In this document: positions 9,943 through 17,736 of the stretch, piece after piece
Layout of the letters: every line of letters begins with the position of its first letter
How positions within the stretch are numbered: position 1 is the stretch's first letter
Assembly: GCF_026242055.1 (NCBI RefSeq)
Contig: NZ_JAPJDL010000038.1
Span: forward strand, 1-64,000
Direction: 5' to 3'
Source of the DNA: Lentzea sp. NEAU-D7
GTDB taxonomy: Bacteria; Actinomycetota; Actinomycetes; Mycobacteriales; Pseudonocardiaceae
DNA: 64,000 nucleotides
Program-made: the position numbers and the translations under genes
Notes under the pieces: model-generated
Seen by the model: only the letters and a program-made list of their open reading frames with translations
The model's database searches: none
Told to the model about the DNA's origin: nothing

Positions 9943-10588
9943 TCTCGAGGGCTTTCTCCTTGGTCAGGTCACCTTCGAGCCTCATGGTGACCTGACCTCG
10001 TTGCCAGAGCAGCGTCTGGCCGGTCAACCGCGGCTCCTCGGTGTGCCACTGCCCGTCGCGGTCGATGTAGAAGAACACGTGCGGGTACGGGATCCAGATC
10101 TTGCCGTCGACCTGCTCGACGCCCTGCTGGTGGACGAGCTTGCCGACGGTCGAGCTGATCGTGCCGTCGAACTGGTCGAGCCTCAGGCCGCCGTAGCGCA
10201 GGCTGACGAACCGTCCTTCGTGGACGGTGACCTGGTCCGGTGTGCCGAGCTCCGCCGGAAGGTGGATCTCGAACGGCATCTGCTCGCGGGCTTCGTCGAG
10301 TGAGACGTCCTGGCTCGGCAGCGGAGGGGCGACCGACTGCGGCGCCTCGGTGCGGAACTCGACGCCGGCGAACTCCAGCAGCTGCTGGACGCCCGCCCGC
10401 ACCGCCGGGGACACCGCGAAGGCGATCGCCGACGCGGTGATCGCGGCCACCAGTGCGGTGAGCCAGCGGTTTCGCCTCCTGGGTGCGTTGATCCTGGTCA
10501 GCACCTGGGCCGTGACGTCCGGTGGTTCCGGCACGTGGATCCGCCGGCCCAGATCGCGGAGGGCGGCCTCCGCCTGGTCATCGATCAC
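9929..10588 (-). CDS. Single-pass membrane protein, likely anti-sigma factor
   Basis: 219 aa from GTG; the first 11 bases overlap the end of the ECF sigma gene, so the two are co-translated. A cytoplasmic segment of about 40 residues precedes one membrane helix (about 43-62) and an extracytoplasmic domain of about 150 residues. It lacks the HxxxCxxC zinc anti-sigma motif. The role is inferred from topology and from its position directly after a sigma factor gene. The external domain may sense envelope state. Confidence 0.7.
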   Translation of the reverse strand: MIDDQAEAALRDLGRRIHVPEPPDVTAQVLTRINAPRRRNRWLTALVAAITASAIAFAVSPAVRAGVQQLLEFAGVEFRTEAPQSVAPPLPSQDVSLDEAREQMPFEIHLPAELGTPDQVTVHEGRFVSLRYGGLRLDQFDGTISSTVGKLVHQQGVEQVDGKIWIPYPHVFFYIDRDGQWHTEEPRLTGQTLLWQRGQVTMRLEGDLTKEKALEISAS

Positions 10589-11165
10589 GGGCCACCTCCT
10601 CCAGCATCGGGCGCAGCTTGGCCAGGGCGCGCGACAGCCTCGACTTCACGGTCCCCTTGGCCAGCTCGAGGGTCTGCGCCGTCTCGGCCTCGCTCAGGTC
10701 CAGCAGGTACCGGCACGTGACGACCTGGCGGTCGGCCTCGTTCAGGCTCTGGACGGCTTGCAGGAGCTTGGCGCGGGAGTCGTCCACGAGCGTGCCGGGA
10801 TCGTCGTGGTCGACGGTCTCGGTGATGGCGGCGAGCCTCAGCTCCATCAGGTTGCGCCGCCGTCTGCCGCGGTGCAGGTTCTTCGTCTCGTTGGCGACGA
10901 TCTTGAGCAGCCACGGCTTGAAGTCGGCGTCGGCCCTGAACGTGTGGAGCTTCCGGTACGCCTTCACGAACGCCTCCTGCACCACGTCACCGGCGTCAGC
11001 ACCGGCCCCGAGCAGGTACGCCGTCCGGTGCGCGAGCGCGGTGTACCGGGCGACCAGCTCGCCGTAGGCCGCCTGGTCACCTGCGATCGCCCGTGCCACC
11101 GCTTCGTCCGTGATGCCCTCTCTACACCGGGAACCCGGCTTCGGTTCCCGGTGTATCCGCGTCAT
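10578..11165 (-). CDS. ECF-type RNA polymerase sigma factor (SigE/RpoE family)
   Basis: 195 aa if started at the ATG at 11165. Region 2 (ALAHRTAYLL...DVVQEAFVKAYRKLHTF...FKPWLLKIVANETKNLHR) and region 4 (LNEADRQVVTCRYLLDLSEAETAQTLELAKGTVKSRL, read in part) are complete. The start is uncertain. The usual family beginning MTDEAVARA appears here as ITDEAVARA, because the expected ATG is ATC. The real start could be the upstream ATG (11165), inside a dyad that looks like an ECF promoter, or a GTG at 11099 (173 aa). It is followed by its putative anti-sigma factor. Confidence 0.87.
   Translation of the reverse strand: MTRIHREPKPGSRCREGITDEAVARAIAGDQAAYGELVARYTALAHRTAYLLGAGADAGDVVQEAFVKAYRKLHTFRADADFKPWLLKIVANETKNLHRGRRRRNLMELRLAAITETVDHDDPGTLVDDSRAKLLQAVQSLNEADRQVVTCRYLLDLSEAETAQTLELAKGTVKSRLSRALAKLRPMLEEVARDR
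11123..11155. promoter_or_regulatory. Dyad with ECF-type GGAACC elements on both strands
   Basis: A perfect 13-bp inverted repeat (TACACCGGGAACC at 11123-11135 and its complement at 11143-11155, 7-nt centre). Each arm contains GGAACC, the -35 element typical of ECF sigma factors, reading outward towards the sigma gene on one strand and the exported-protein gene on the other. It may be a divergent autoregulated promoter or a regulator binding site. Confidence 0.55.
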
Positions 11166-11766
11166 GAGGATTTTGGCCTTCTTATGCGCTTTCCTGCTGA
11201 TCAGCGCACCTGCTGCACACGCGGGCGGCTGGGCGGTCACGTACGTCGACCCGGTGCCGTCGATCCAGCCCTCCGTGACCCACACGGTCGGCTACTGGGT
11301 GCTCCAGCACGGCACCCACCCGTTCTCCGGCGACCTGGGCAGGACCGGACTGCACTTCAAGTCCGGGACCGACTCGCGGATCTTCGCCGGCGTCGCGCTG
11401 GGCGAACCCGCGCACTACGCCGTGACGTTCTCCCTGCCCGCCGGCACGTACGAGGTGTTCGGCGTGCAGGGCGTGTTCCCGGAGCACCCGCTGGGCACGC
11501 TGACCGTGCCGGGCACGCTGCTGGTGAAACCCGTCGACCCGCAGATGGTGCAGGGAACGGTGGACGGCCCGTCGCCGTGGCAGGAGATCGCACCGCCACT
11601 GGCGAAACCGGCGGTCTCCGCCTCACCGGCCCCGGCCGCCGCGGTCGTGCCGGAGGAGCCTTCGGGAAAGCCCTTGCCCGTGTGGGTCGCAGCACTCGTC
11701 GTCGCCGGCGCGGCCGGTGTGTTCCTGCTGCTGCGCAAGAGGTTGCGGCCGAACACCCGGAGGTGA
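11164..11766 (+). CDS. Exported membrane-anchored protein of unknown function
   Basis: 200 aa. A clear signal peptide (cut after AHA, about residue 20) is followed by a beta-rich extracytoplasmic domain of about 115 residues, a Pro/Ala-rich linker, one membrane helix near 170-190 and a basic tail. The topology is therefore outside domain plus C-terminal anchor. Its ATG is the mirror of the possible sigma-gene ATG (GTCATGAC), so the two genes start at the same point on opposite strands. It may be a target of the neighbouring ECF sigma factor. I do not recognise the domain. Confidence 0.75.
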   Translation: MRILAFLCAFLLISAPAAHAGGWAVTYVDPVPSIQPSVTHTVGYWVLQHGTHPFSGDLGRTGLHFKSGTDSRIFAGVALGEPAHYAVTFSLPAGTYEVFGVQGVFPEHPLGTLTVPGTLLVKPVDPQMVQGTVDGPSPWQEIAPPLAKPAVSASPAPAAAVVPEEPSGKPLPVWVAALVVAGAAGVFLLLRKRLRPNTRR

Positions 11767-11802
11767 GTGGTGAGGCGATCGGCGGAAACCGCCTCACCAC
11801 TC
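11765..11802 (+). terminator. Hairpin terminator of the exported-protein gene
   Basis: GAGTGGTGAGGC (11765-11776) pairs perfectly with 11791-11802 across a 14-nt loop. The stem begins at the stop codon itself. Confidence 0.75.
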
Positions 11803-11835
11803 TTCGCGTGGCATCCCGTGAGATGCCGAGGCCTT

Positions 11836-11912
11836 CCGGGTGAACCACGGCTTAGGTCGTGCAACGGTCAACCACCGTTACGGACCGGTCCGACGTTCAC
11901 CCGGATCGCCTA
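11836..11912. repeat. Two facing copies of a composite motif CCGGGTGAAC-N13-GT(GC)AACGGT
   Basis: Plus-strand copy: CCGGGTGAAC at 11836-11845, 13 nt, then GTGCAACGGT at 11859-11868. Minus-strand copy: TAGGCGATCCGGGTGAAC (11912-11895), 13 nt, then GTAACGGT (11881-11874); its TAG is the stop codon of the PD-(D/E)XK-like gene. A third copy with the same spacing is at 13394-13432. The half-sites also pair with each other (AACGGT/ACCGTT). Confidence 0.6.
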
Positions 11913-13331
11913 AGCGTCGACCGGAACCTCCTGCGGAACCGGTACCGCGTCTGCGGGAACCTCCTGCTCGGGCACCGCCGCCGACACCAGCTCAGGCCCG
12001 TCCTGTGACGACGGTGCCGTCGACACCAACGCCACCGGCACGTCCGCGGGCGGCACGAACGTCGCCTCCGACCTGATCTTCGGCGGTGTGGCGGACCACG
12101 GCTTGAGGTTCTGCACGATCTCTTCGTAGAACGACGAGACGGCGTTCAGCACCGAGTCGATGAACGAGTTGCGCCCGGTGCCGCGCTTCGAGCCCATCGG
12201 GACGGAGATCTCGACCCTGAACCCGCGGATCTCCTTCTGCGGATCGGCGATCAGCAGCGCGGGATTCGCCCGGACGGCACCCAGCAACTCCGACGCGCCG
12301 GCACCTCTGGCGTGTGCGACGAACGCTTCGAGCCGAACCGGGTCAGGCGCGTTCTTCAGCTGGCGGAGCAGCCAGTTGATCCGGGTCGCCGGGCGCCCTT
12401 CCCTGGGGCCCTCCACGTCGACACCGCAGATCACCCTGCCGGCCCGCAGGTCGGCGACGACGTGCAGCGTTCCGACGGTGTCGGGAATGCGAATCCCGCC
12501 GGAGAGCTTTCCGTCGGCCACCAGCTGCGCGAGCTGACGGGTGAGACGGGCCTGCGGCTCAGCGAGGTCCTTGCGGGACAACGCAGGGGTGACGTCGGTG
12601 CCGAGGCGTCTGCCGAGCTGCAGTCCGGCGAACCGGAGCAGGGCCTCGAACCGGAGCACCACGTCGGGTGCGATCTTGTCGGTCGTCCGCAGCGTGCGAG
12701 CCTCGATCGCGTCCCGCAGCGGAACCCACGACGGCCCCATGTCCTCGAACGCCATCGCTCCCGACCGCGGATGTTCGAGGTACCTGATCAGCTCACCGAG
12801 GACCCACGCCTGGTCGGGGTCGGCCACGCCGCGGTGCTCCTTCTGCATCACGGCTTCGCAGAGCACCTCGCTCCACGACCAGTGGTGCAGCGCGACCTTC
12901 TTGAGCTTCTTGCGGTCCACCGGAGTCGGGTGCTGGCCAGGAAACGGCGAGATCTCGTTCGAGATCGTGATGACCGCGTCGAACCCGAACTCCCGCGCGA
13001 CGTCGAGGTAGTTCTCCAACTGCTGCACCTGCAGCTCGTTGGACCCGGTCTTCACCTCGACCAGCGCGGTCCACGACTTCTGCCCGCGGGTGACCCGGAT
13101 CAGCCCGTCCGGAATGAGCTTCCGGCCGTCGAGTTCGAACGGGACCTCGATGAAGGTCTGCACAGCGGCGGCGGGCGCCCCCAGCGGCTGGGTCAGCGCC
13201 CGGCCGAACTCGCGCACCGCTGACATGACAGCCAGCAATGCCGATGTCGCCCGTCGTTCTTGTTCTTCAGCACCGTTGATGCCCGAAGTCGGAATCAGGC
13301 GCGCGGCATGCCAACTCTCTTCAGCGGTCAT
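11910..13331 (-). CDS. Actinobacterial protein with PD-(D/E)XK nuclease-like core
   Basis: 473 aa, ATG start. Residues about 55-130 fit a PD-(D/E)XK fold: Glu62 in FIEVPF, Asp75 in IPDGLI, Glu92-x-Lys94 in LVEVKTG, then QQLENYLD, and VITISN on the last strand. The middle and C-terminal parts (about 180-420) are a conserved region I cannot name. The last about 60 residues are Pro/Val/Ala-rich and look disordered. The fold suggests nuclease or nucleic-acid binding, but no substrate is evident and no methylase or helicase partner is nearby. It lies downstream of a membrane kinase gene and is probably expressed from a site at that gene's end. Confidence 0.75.
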   Translation of the reverse strand: MTAEESWHAARLIPTSGINGAEEQERRATSALLAVMSAVREFGRALTQPLGAPAAAVQTFIEVPFELDGRKLIPDGLIRVTRGQKSWTALVEVKTGSNELQVQQLENYLDVAREFGFDAVITISNEISPFPGQHPTPVDRKKLKKVALHHWSWSEVLCEAVMQKEHRGVADPDQAWVLGELIRYLEHPRSGAMAFEDMGPSWVPLRDAIEARTLRTTDKIAPDVVLRFEALLRFAGLQLGRRLGTDVTPALSRKDLAEPQARLTRQLAQLVADGKLSGGIRIPDTVGTLHVVADLRAGRVICGVDVEGPREGRPATRINWLLRQLKNAPDPVRLEAFVAHARGAGASELLGAVRANPALLIADPQKEIRGFRVEISVPMGSKRGTGRNSFIDSVLNAVSSFYEEIVQNLKPWSATPPKIRSEATFVPPADVPVALVSTAPSSQDGPELVSAAVPEQEVPADAVPVPQEVPVDA

Positions 13332-13393
13332 GGTTCCCTCGCATGGCGGCTTTGCGGTCAGGAAACAACGCTGTCGTCGTTGAACTCTCTACG

Positions 13394-13432
13394 ACCGTTA
13401 CCCGCCTGCGAGGTGTTCACCCGGATCGCCTA
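13394..13432 (-). promoter_or_regulatory. Third copy of the 39-bp composite motif, upstream of the PD-(D/E)XK-like gene
   Basis: TAGGCGATCCGGGTGAAC (13432-13415), 13 nt, GTAACGGT (13401-13394). The first three bases are the stop codon of the kinase gene. The motif stands 63 bp before the ATG of the downstream gene, where a promoter would be. The same 18-mer, including the stop codon, recurs at the end of that downstream gene. Confidence 0.55.
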
Positions 13433-15394
13433 CATCGGCATGTGCCTCGTGGGCGGCGGCGTCGGCTTGCTGATCATCTTGGTGACCGGGCCTTCCTTGC
13501 TCATGCCCTCCTGGTCGAGGAACTGCGACAGCTGCCCGCGCACCTGGGCCAGCGACGGGCGGCGCCCCGGTTCGGGGTCCATCGCCGCGAGCAGGAGCCT
13601 CGCGTGCTTGCTGTTCTGCGGCAGCTTGGTGATCGGTTCGCCCTGGGCCGCGGCCATCAGCGAGGAGATCGGGTTCTCGCGGGAGCCGCGCGGCGGGTGG
13701 CCGGTCAGCGCGTAGGAGACCGTGGCGGCCAGCTGCCAGGAGTCCGACGCCGGGGACGCCGTCTCGCCGCGGGCCGTCTCCGGGGCGAGGAAGTCCGGGG
13801 TGCCGACCATCATGCCGGTGGCCGTGAGGGTGCTGTCGCCCTTGGAACGGGCGATGCCGAAGTCGATCAGGTGCGCGGTGCCCTGGTTGTCGACGATCAC
13901 GTTGGACGGCTTCACGTCGCGGTGCAGGACGCCGCGGTCGTGGGCCGCGGCCAGCGCGTCGGCCATGTTCAGCCAGAGGCGGGCGGCGAGCTTGTCGTCG
14001 ATCAGGCCGTTCTTCAGGACCGTCTCGGACAGCGAGGCGCCCTCGATGTACTCCATGACCAGGGCGAGGCCGTCCGGGTCCTGGACGATGTCGAAGACCC
14101 GCACGCAGTTCGGGTGCCGGACCGCGGCCAGGGCGCGGGCCTCGCGGAGCATGCGCGCCTCGGTCTCGTTGTCCGGGGCGTGTGCGAGCTTCACCGCCAC
14201 CGTGCGGTCGAGCTGCTCGTCGACGGCCAGCCAGACCGTGCCGAAGCCGCCGGAACCGAGCTGGCGGACGCGGCGGAACCGGCCGTTGCCGGGGTTCCAG
14301 ACCTTGCCCGACTTCTGCACCGGCGCGGGCGACTCCGCGTTGGCCGCGCCCGGACCGAACGGCAGCGGGCCCGGCGTGTCCGCGAGCACCGCCGGGTTCG
14401 ACGGCTGCGAAGGACCCGGCTGCGGCAGGACCTCGGCGACGCGGGTCGGCGGGTACTGACGCGGCGGCTGGTTCTGCGGCTGCGTCACCGGGCGCATCGG
14501 CCGGTTCATGGGCGCCGGCTGGTACTTCGGCACCTGCGCCGGCTGGTACGGCGGCGGGTTCTGCCCCGGGTTGTGCGGCGGCGGCTGGTGCTGCGCGGCC
14601 GTGATGGGCTTGGTCGGCGCCTTCTTCTGCGGCTGACCGGCCGGAAGCTGGTTGTTCTTCTGCTGGGGGCGTGCCACCGGCTGCGGTGGTGGCGAGTTCT
14701 GCGAGTTCCGGTCCTGGGACCGGTCGCGGCCGGGGCGGTTCAGCATGGCGGTAGTCAACCCGAAAATCCGCACGACGAGTGAGCCGATTATCGCAATCGG
14801 CAGAAACCCGAGGAGCACATGGCCCACGAGGGTTACGGGGAATGCCGACGTCGTCACCAGCAGTACCAGGAACATCGGCCAGAACACCCGGCGCGGCCAG
14901 TTCGGCCCGAGGCGGAACGCCGAACCTGACTGCAGCATGACGAACAGCAGGCACAGCAGAGCCAGCGCCGCGGTGATGCCCGCGGCGGCCAGGAACAGCG
15001 GCTGCTCCGTCGGCCGCTGGATCACGCCGATGATCGACGGCGCCCCGTCGACCAGGTAGCTGCCCTGGGAGAACGTCCCGAAGCAGGTGGACTCGTCGAG
15101 GGAGGCCGATCCGGGGATGTCGCGACCGGACAGACCCTGCACCGTGCCGCGCATGACGAGCCACGGCAGCACCAGGCAGCTGGTGACGCCGAGCACGGTG
15201 AAGATGGCGCCGGTCACGGGTCCGTAGGAGTTGCCGACCACCCGGCGCACCGCGATGGACAGCAGCGCCCCGATCGTCGGGAACAGCCCGAGCACCGCAC
15301 CGAGCGCCGTGGTGGTCCACACCCAGTCACCGGGGCAGACACTCGCGCCCACGAAGCCGTGCAGCCACGTGAGCAAGGACTCAGCGAGCCCCAC
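13430..15394 (-). CDS. Membrane Ser/Thr protein kinase with N-terminal membrane domain and C-terminal kinase
   Basis: 654 aa from GTG after AGGGGTGG. Residues 25-215 contain five or six membrane helices. About 220-360 is a Pro/Gln-rich linker. About 372-630 is a Hanks-type kinase with glycine loop LGSGGFGTV (378-386), Lys402, HRDVKPSN (491-498), DFG (511-513) and APE (539-541). All catalytic residues are present, so it should be active in the cytoplasm. The order is the reverse of PknB-like kinases, where the kinase comes first and an external sensor last. No PASTA or other external sensor domain is seen. The stop codon is shared with the repeated 39-bp motif. Confidence 0.9.
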   Translation of the reverse strand: MGLAESLLTWLHGFVGASVCPGDWVWTTTALGAVLGLFPTIGALLSIAVRRVVGNSYGPVTGAIFTVLGVTSCLVLPWLVMRGTVQGLSGRDIPGSASLDESTCFGTFSQGSYLVDGAPSIIGVIQRPTEQPLFLAAAGITAALALLCLLFVMLQSGSAFRLGPNWPRRVFWPMFLVLLVTTSAFPVTLVGHVLLGFLPIAIIGSLVVRIFGLTTAMLNRPGRDRSQDRNSQNSPPPQPVARPQQKNNQLPAGQPQKKAPTKPITAAQHQPPPHNPGQNPPPYQPAQVPKYQPAPMNRPMRPVTQPQNQPPRQYPPTRVAEVLPQPGPSQPSNPAVLADTPGPLPFGPGAANAESPAPVQKSGKVWNPGNGRFRRVRQLGSGGFGTVWLAVDEQLDRTVAVKLAHAPDNETEARMLREARALAAVRHPNCVRVFDIVQDPDGLALVMEYIEGASLSETVLKNGLIDDKLAARLWLNMADALAAAHDRGVLHRDVKPSNVIVDNQGTAHLIDFGIARSKGDSTLTATGMMVGTPDFLAPETARGETASPASDSWQLAATVSYALTGHPPRGSRENPISSLMAAAQGEPITKLPQNSKHARLLLAAMDPEPGRRPSLAQVRGQLSQFLDQEGMSKEGPVTKMISKPTPPPTRHMPM

Positions 15395-15649
15395 GACTCA
15401 CACCACCCCTTCCGAGATCACCCCCAGCCTAGGCGGTCTGTCAGCGTACGGTGCGTGATTGGTTTGCGGTTGACGCCACAGCAACCCTTTCCTTGATCAC
15501 CGCGTTGTACCTCCGTCCGGCACGCGTTGAGCCTCTTGGCTCTTACACGTTGCGATGGACGGCTCCGTTGACAGGAGTCGCCCGTTCTGCACGTTTCGTT
15601 ATCGGAGGCAGGACGGACGGACACCTGGCAAACGGGTGGAAATACGACG

Positions 15650-16204
15650 TCAGCCGTCGTGAACCTGGTGATCGGAGAAGGTGCGAGAACTGCCTCGGCC
15701 CGATGACGCGCCGGCATTCCGACCGGCCGGATCGGGTGCCGCCGGCAGGTCACCGAGGCCCGCGAGGAACTCGACGGTCCACAGGTGCCGCGCGGCGGGG
15801 TTGCGCTCGGTGTGGGAGTCGCCGAGGCCGTAGGTGGCGACGCGGGTGTTCTGCTGGTCGTGCATCTCGACGGTGATCTGCGAGCCGAGCAGGCCCTTCT
15901 CACCGGGTGCGCAGGCCAGTTCCAGGCGGGTGCGGATCCACTGCGGCTCGGTGGCCGGGTCCGCTTCGAGTTCCTCGGAGACAGCGGTGCAGGCCGTGCC
16001 GTGGGCACGGAAGGTCAGGGCGGCCCGGAAGACGACGAGCTCACCGGCCGTGCAGCCGGTGAGAACGCGCGCTTCTACAGCTGTCTCCGTGCTGGAGACG
16101 ACAGGACGGGCGGCCGTGCACCGGGCGGCAGGGGCTTCGGTCGACGCCGCTGCACCGCTGGAGGTGACGGCCCCGAGTAATAACGCGGCGACCACAGATC
16201 TCAT
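15650..16204 (-). CDS. Small secreted protein, unknown function
   Basis: 184 aa. The N-terminus is a signal peptide (MRSVVAALLLGAVTSSGAAAS) followed by a domain of about 120 residues with four cysteines that could form two disulfides, ending in a low-complexity Gly/Ser tail. I do not recognise the family. The stretch between it and the kinase start (15395-15649) holds no gene I can support. Confidence 0.6.
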   Translation of the reverse strand: MRSVVAALLLGAVTSSGAAASTEAPAARCTAARPVVSSTETAVEARVLTGCTAGELVVFRAALTFRAHGTACTAVSEELEADPATEPQWIRTRLELACAPGEKGLLGSQITVEMHDQQNTRVATYGLGDSHTERNPAARHLWTVEFLAGLGDLPAAPDPAGRNAGASSGRGSSRTFSDHQVHDG

Positions 16205-16293
16205 GGGAGAAAACTATTTGCGGACGCCGCGTTGATCACTCAACTTCACCCCATAGATGGGTGAGCACCAAAAACGTTGCGAGCATTGACCTC

Positions 16294-16668
16294 TCAGTGG
16301 TCGTGGTGGTCGTGCTCGGGAGCGAACGGCTGGTAGACGTAGAACATCGTGACCGGCTCGTCGCCCGCGACAGTTTCGTGGTCGACACCCGGCGGAACGA
16401 ACGCGTACGAGCCCGCCGTGGCCTCCACTCCGCCGATGCTCACGGTGCCGTCGATGACCCACGTGTGCTGCGTCGCCGACGGGTGGTTGTGGCCGACGTC
16501 GCGCGCGCCCGGCGCCATCTGGATCAGGCCGACGATGGTGTCGCCGCTGGGCGACTTCCACAGCAGCTTGTTCTGCAGCCGTTCGTCGCCGTGCAACGGG
16601 AACGCCTTCAGCTGGGCGAGGGCTTCGGCGGACAGGACCGTGACCTTGTCCTGCGGCACGTCGCTCAT
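16294..16668 (-). CDS. Cupin-domain protein with His-rich tail
   Basis: 124 aa. A single small beta-barrel with the two cupin motifs: G(X)5HNHPSATQH in the first and a G-x5-P-x-G-x2-H block (GSYAFVPPGVDHE) in the second, which supply metal-binding histidines. The C-terminal HDHHDH may bind additional metal. The family includes ChrR-like anti-sigma domains, dioxygenases and sugar-binding proteins; the sequence does not decide which. Confidence 0.8.
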   Translation of the reverse strand: MSDVPQDKVTVLSAEALAQLKAFPLHGDERLQNKLLWKSPSGDTIVGLIQMAPGARDVGHNHPSATQHTWVIDGTVSIGGVEATAGSYAFVPPGVDHETVAGDEPVTMFYVYQPFAPEHDHHDH

Positions 16669-16720
16669 GGGAACAGCCTTTCGGGAGCCGAACGAGCTTT
16701 ACTGCCGTTATATAGGCAAA

Positions 16721-16750
16721 AGGGCCGTCCACATTACTGCGGACGGCCCT
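16721..16750 (-). terminator. Intrinsic terminator of the disrupted lipoprotein gene
   Basis: AGGGCCGTCC (16721-16730) pairs with 16741-16750 across a 10-nt loop; on the minus strand it is followed by TTTGCCTATA. It ends transcription 12 bases past the stop codon of the gene to its right. Confidence 0.75.
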
Positions 16751-16762
16751 GAACCACTCAGT

Positions 16763-17506
16763 TCAGCTGCATTTGGTCTCACCGTTGAACAGCAGGAACG
16801 TCGTCAGCTTCCCGTCGGTGAAGTGGAAGCTCAGCACGACGCCCTGCTGATCGGGCACCGGCACCTCGAAGCCCTTGCCGTCCTTGTCCACCGCGTTCGG
16901 GTAGGCCGCCTTGAGCTGCTCGACCGTGGCGCCCTTGCCGATGTTCTTCGCCGTCGTGGCGCCCGGCGGCGGCACGATCATCCGGATCTTGTCGCCGGCG
17001 AACAGGACACCGCCGTTGGCCTCGCGCGCCTCGGCCCGCGCGGCGATGCGCTTCGTGGACTCCGCGGAGAGCTCTACCGCCTTGGCGCCCGCCTCCGCGG
17101 CCGCGGCGAGCTTCGCGGCGTGGGCGGCGTACGCCGCGGCGCCCGCGTTCGTTCCCGGTGCGGGACCGACGGCCGCGTCGGCGTCGTCCGCCGCTTTCTG
17201 CGCGGCCTGGTACTTCTGCTCGATCTCGGCGTCTTCTGCGAGCTGCTTCGGATCGGGCGCCGGCGCGCCCTGGTAGCGGTAGTCCTCGCAGTCGCCGGTC
17301 TTGCCGGCGGCGGTCGCGGCGAGCTCACCGGTGGCGAGGGCGTCCTGTTTGGACATCCCCGGCTTCAGCCCGCCCCAGCCCGTGACGTCGAAGTGCTTCT
17401 CCTACGTCGTCGTCGCCTGCTGGTCCCCCGACCCCGGCGAACAACTGGCGGCGGCGAGTGCCACCGCCACGACGAACAGAGCTTTCAATCCCCCAAGATT
17501 GTTCAC
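16763..17506 (-). pseudogene. Lipoprotein gene interrupted by an in-frame TAG
   Basis: Reading from GTG at 17506 gives a lipoprotein signal (LFVVAVALAAASC, lipobox Cys at residue 22) and then, at codon 35, TAG (17402-17404). The same frame continues without further stops for over 200 codons to 16763. The residues directly after the TAG (EKHFDVTGWGGLKPGMSKQD) look like normal mature sequence. TAC to TAG is a one-base change, so this looks like a fresh nonsense mutation or a sequencing error. An ATG at 17356 could give a 197-aa product without signal, rich in Ala and probably helical in the middle. The function is unknown. Confidence 0.7.
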
Positions 17507-17560
17507 GCGCAGAAGATATCCGGCGTCGCAGCAACAGCCGAACGAGTTTCGACCACGCAA

Positions 17561-17603
17561 AAGAAGAGAGCCGGTGGTCGCTATGACCACCGGCTCTCTT
17601 CTT
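17561..17603 (-). terminator. Terminator of tRNA-Ala
   Basis: Perfect 19-bp arms (AAGAAGAGAGCCGGTGGTC at 17561-17579, complement at 17585-17603) with a 5-nt loop, directly after the tRNA on the minus strand and followed by TTTTGCG. The stem is symmetric, so it could also work for transcripts from the left. Confidence 0.85.
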
Positions 17604-17606
17604 ACG

Positions 17607-17679
17607 TGGAGCTGAGGGGAATCGAACCCCTGACCTTCTCGATGCGAACGAGACGCGCTACCAACTGTGCTACAGCCCC
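17607..17679 (-). tRNA. tRNA-Ala, anticodon CGC
   Basis: A 73-nt cloverleaf read on the minus strand: acceptor GGGGCTG/CAGCTCC, D-arm GCAC...GCGC, anticodon stem TCTCG/CGAGA with loop TTCGCAT (anticodon CGC), and T-arm AGGGG-TTCGATT-CCCCT. The CCA tail is not encoded and must be added. It reads GCG, a common Ala codon in this GC-rich genome. Confidence 0.95.
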
Positions 17680-17736
17680 TTGCGGTGTTACGAGAGAACT
17701 ATAGCAGTCCCGGAAGGGGTGTTTCACCACCCCCTC

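Noticed and set aside
16763-17506. Programmed stop readthrough or pyrrolysine use at the TAG
   Set aside because: TAG is used as an ordinary stop by several genes here (metG, padR, kinase), and no readthrough context was recognised; mutation or error is simpler.
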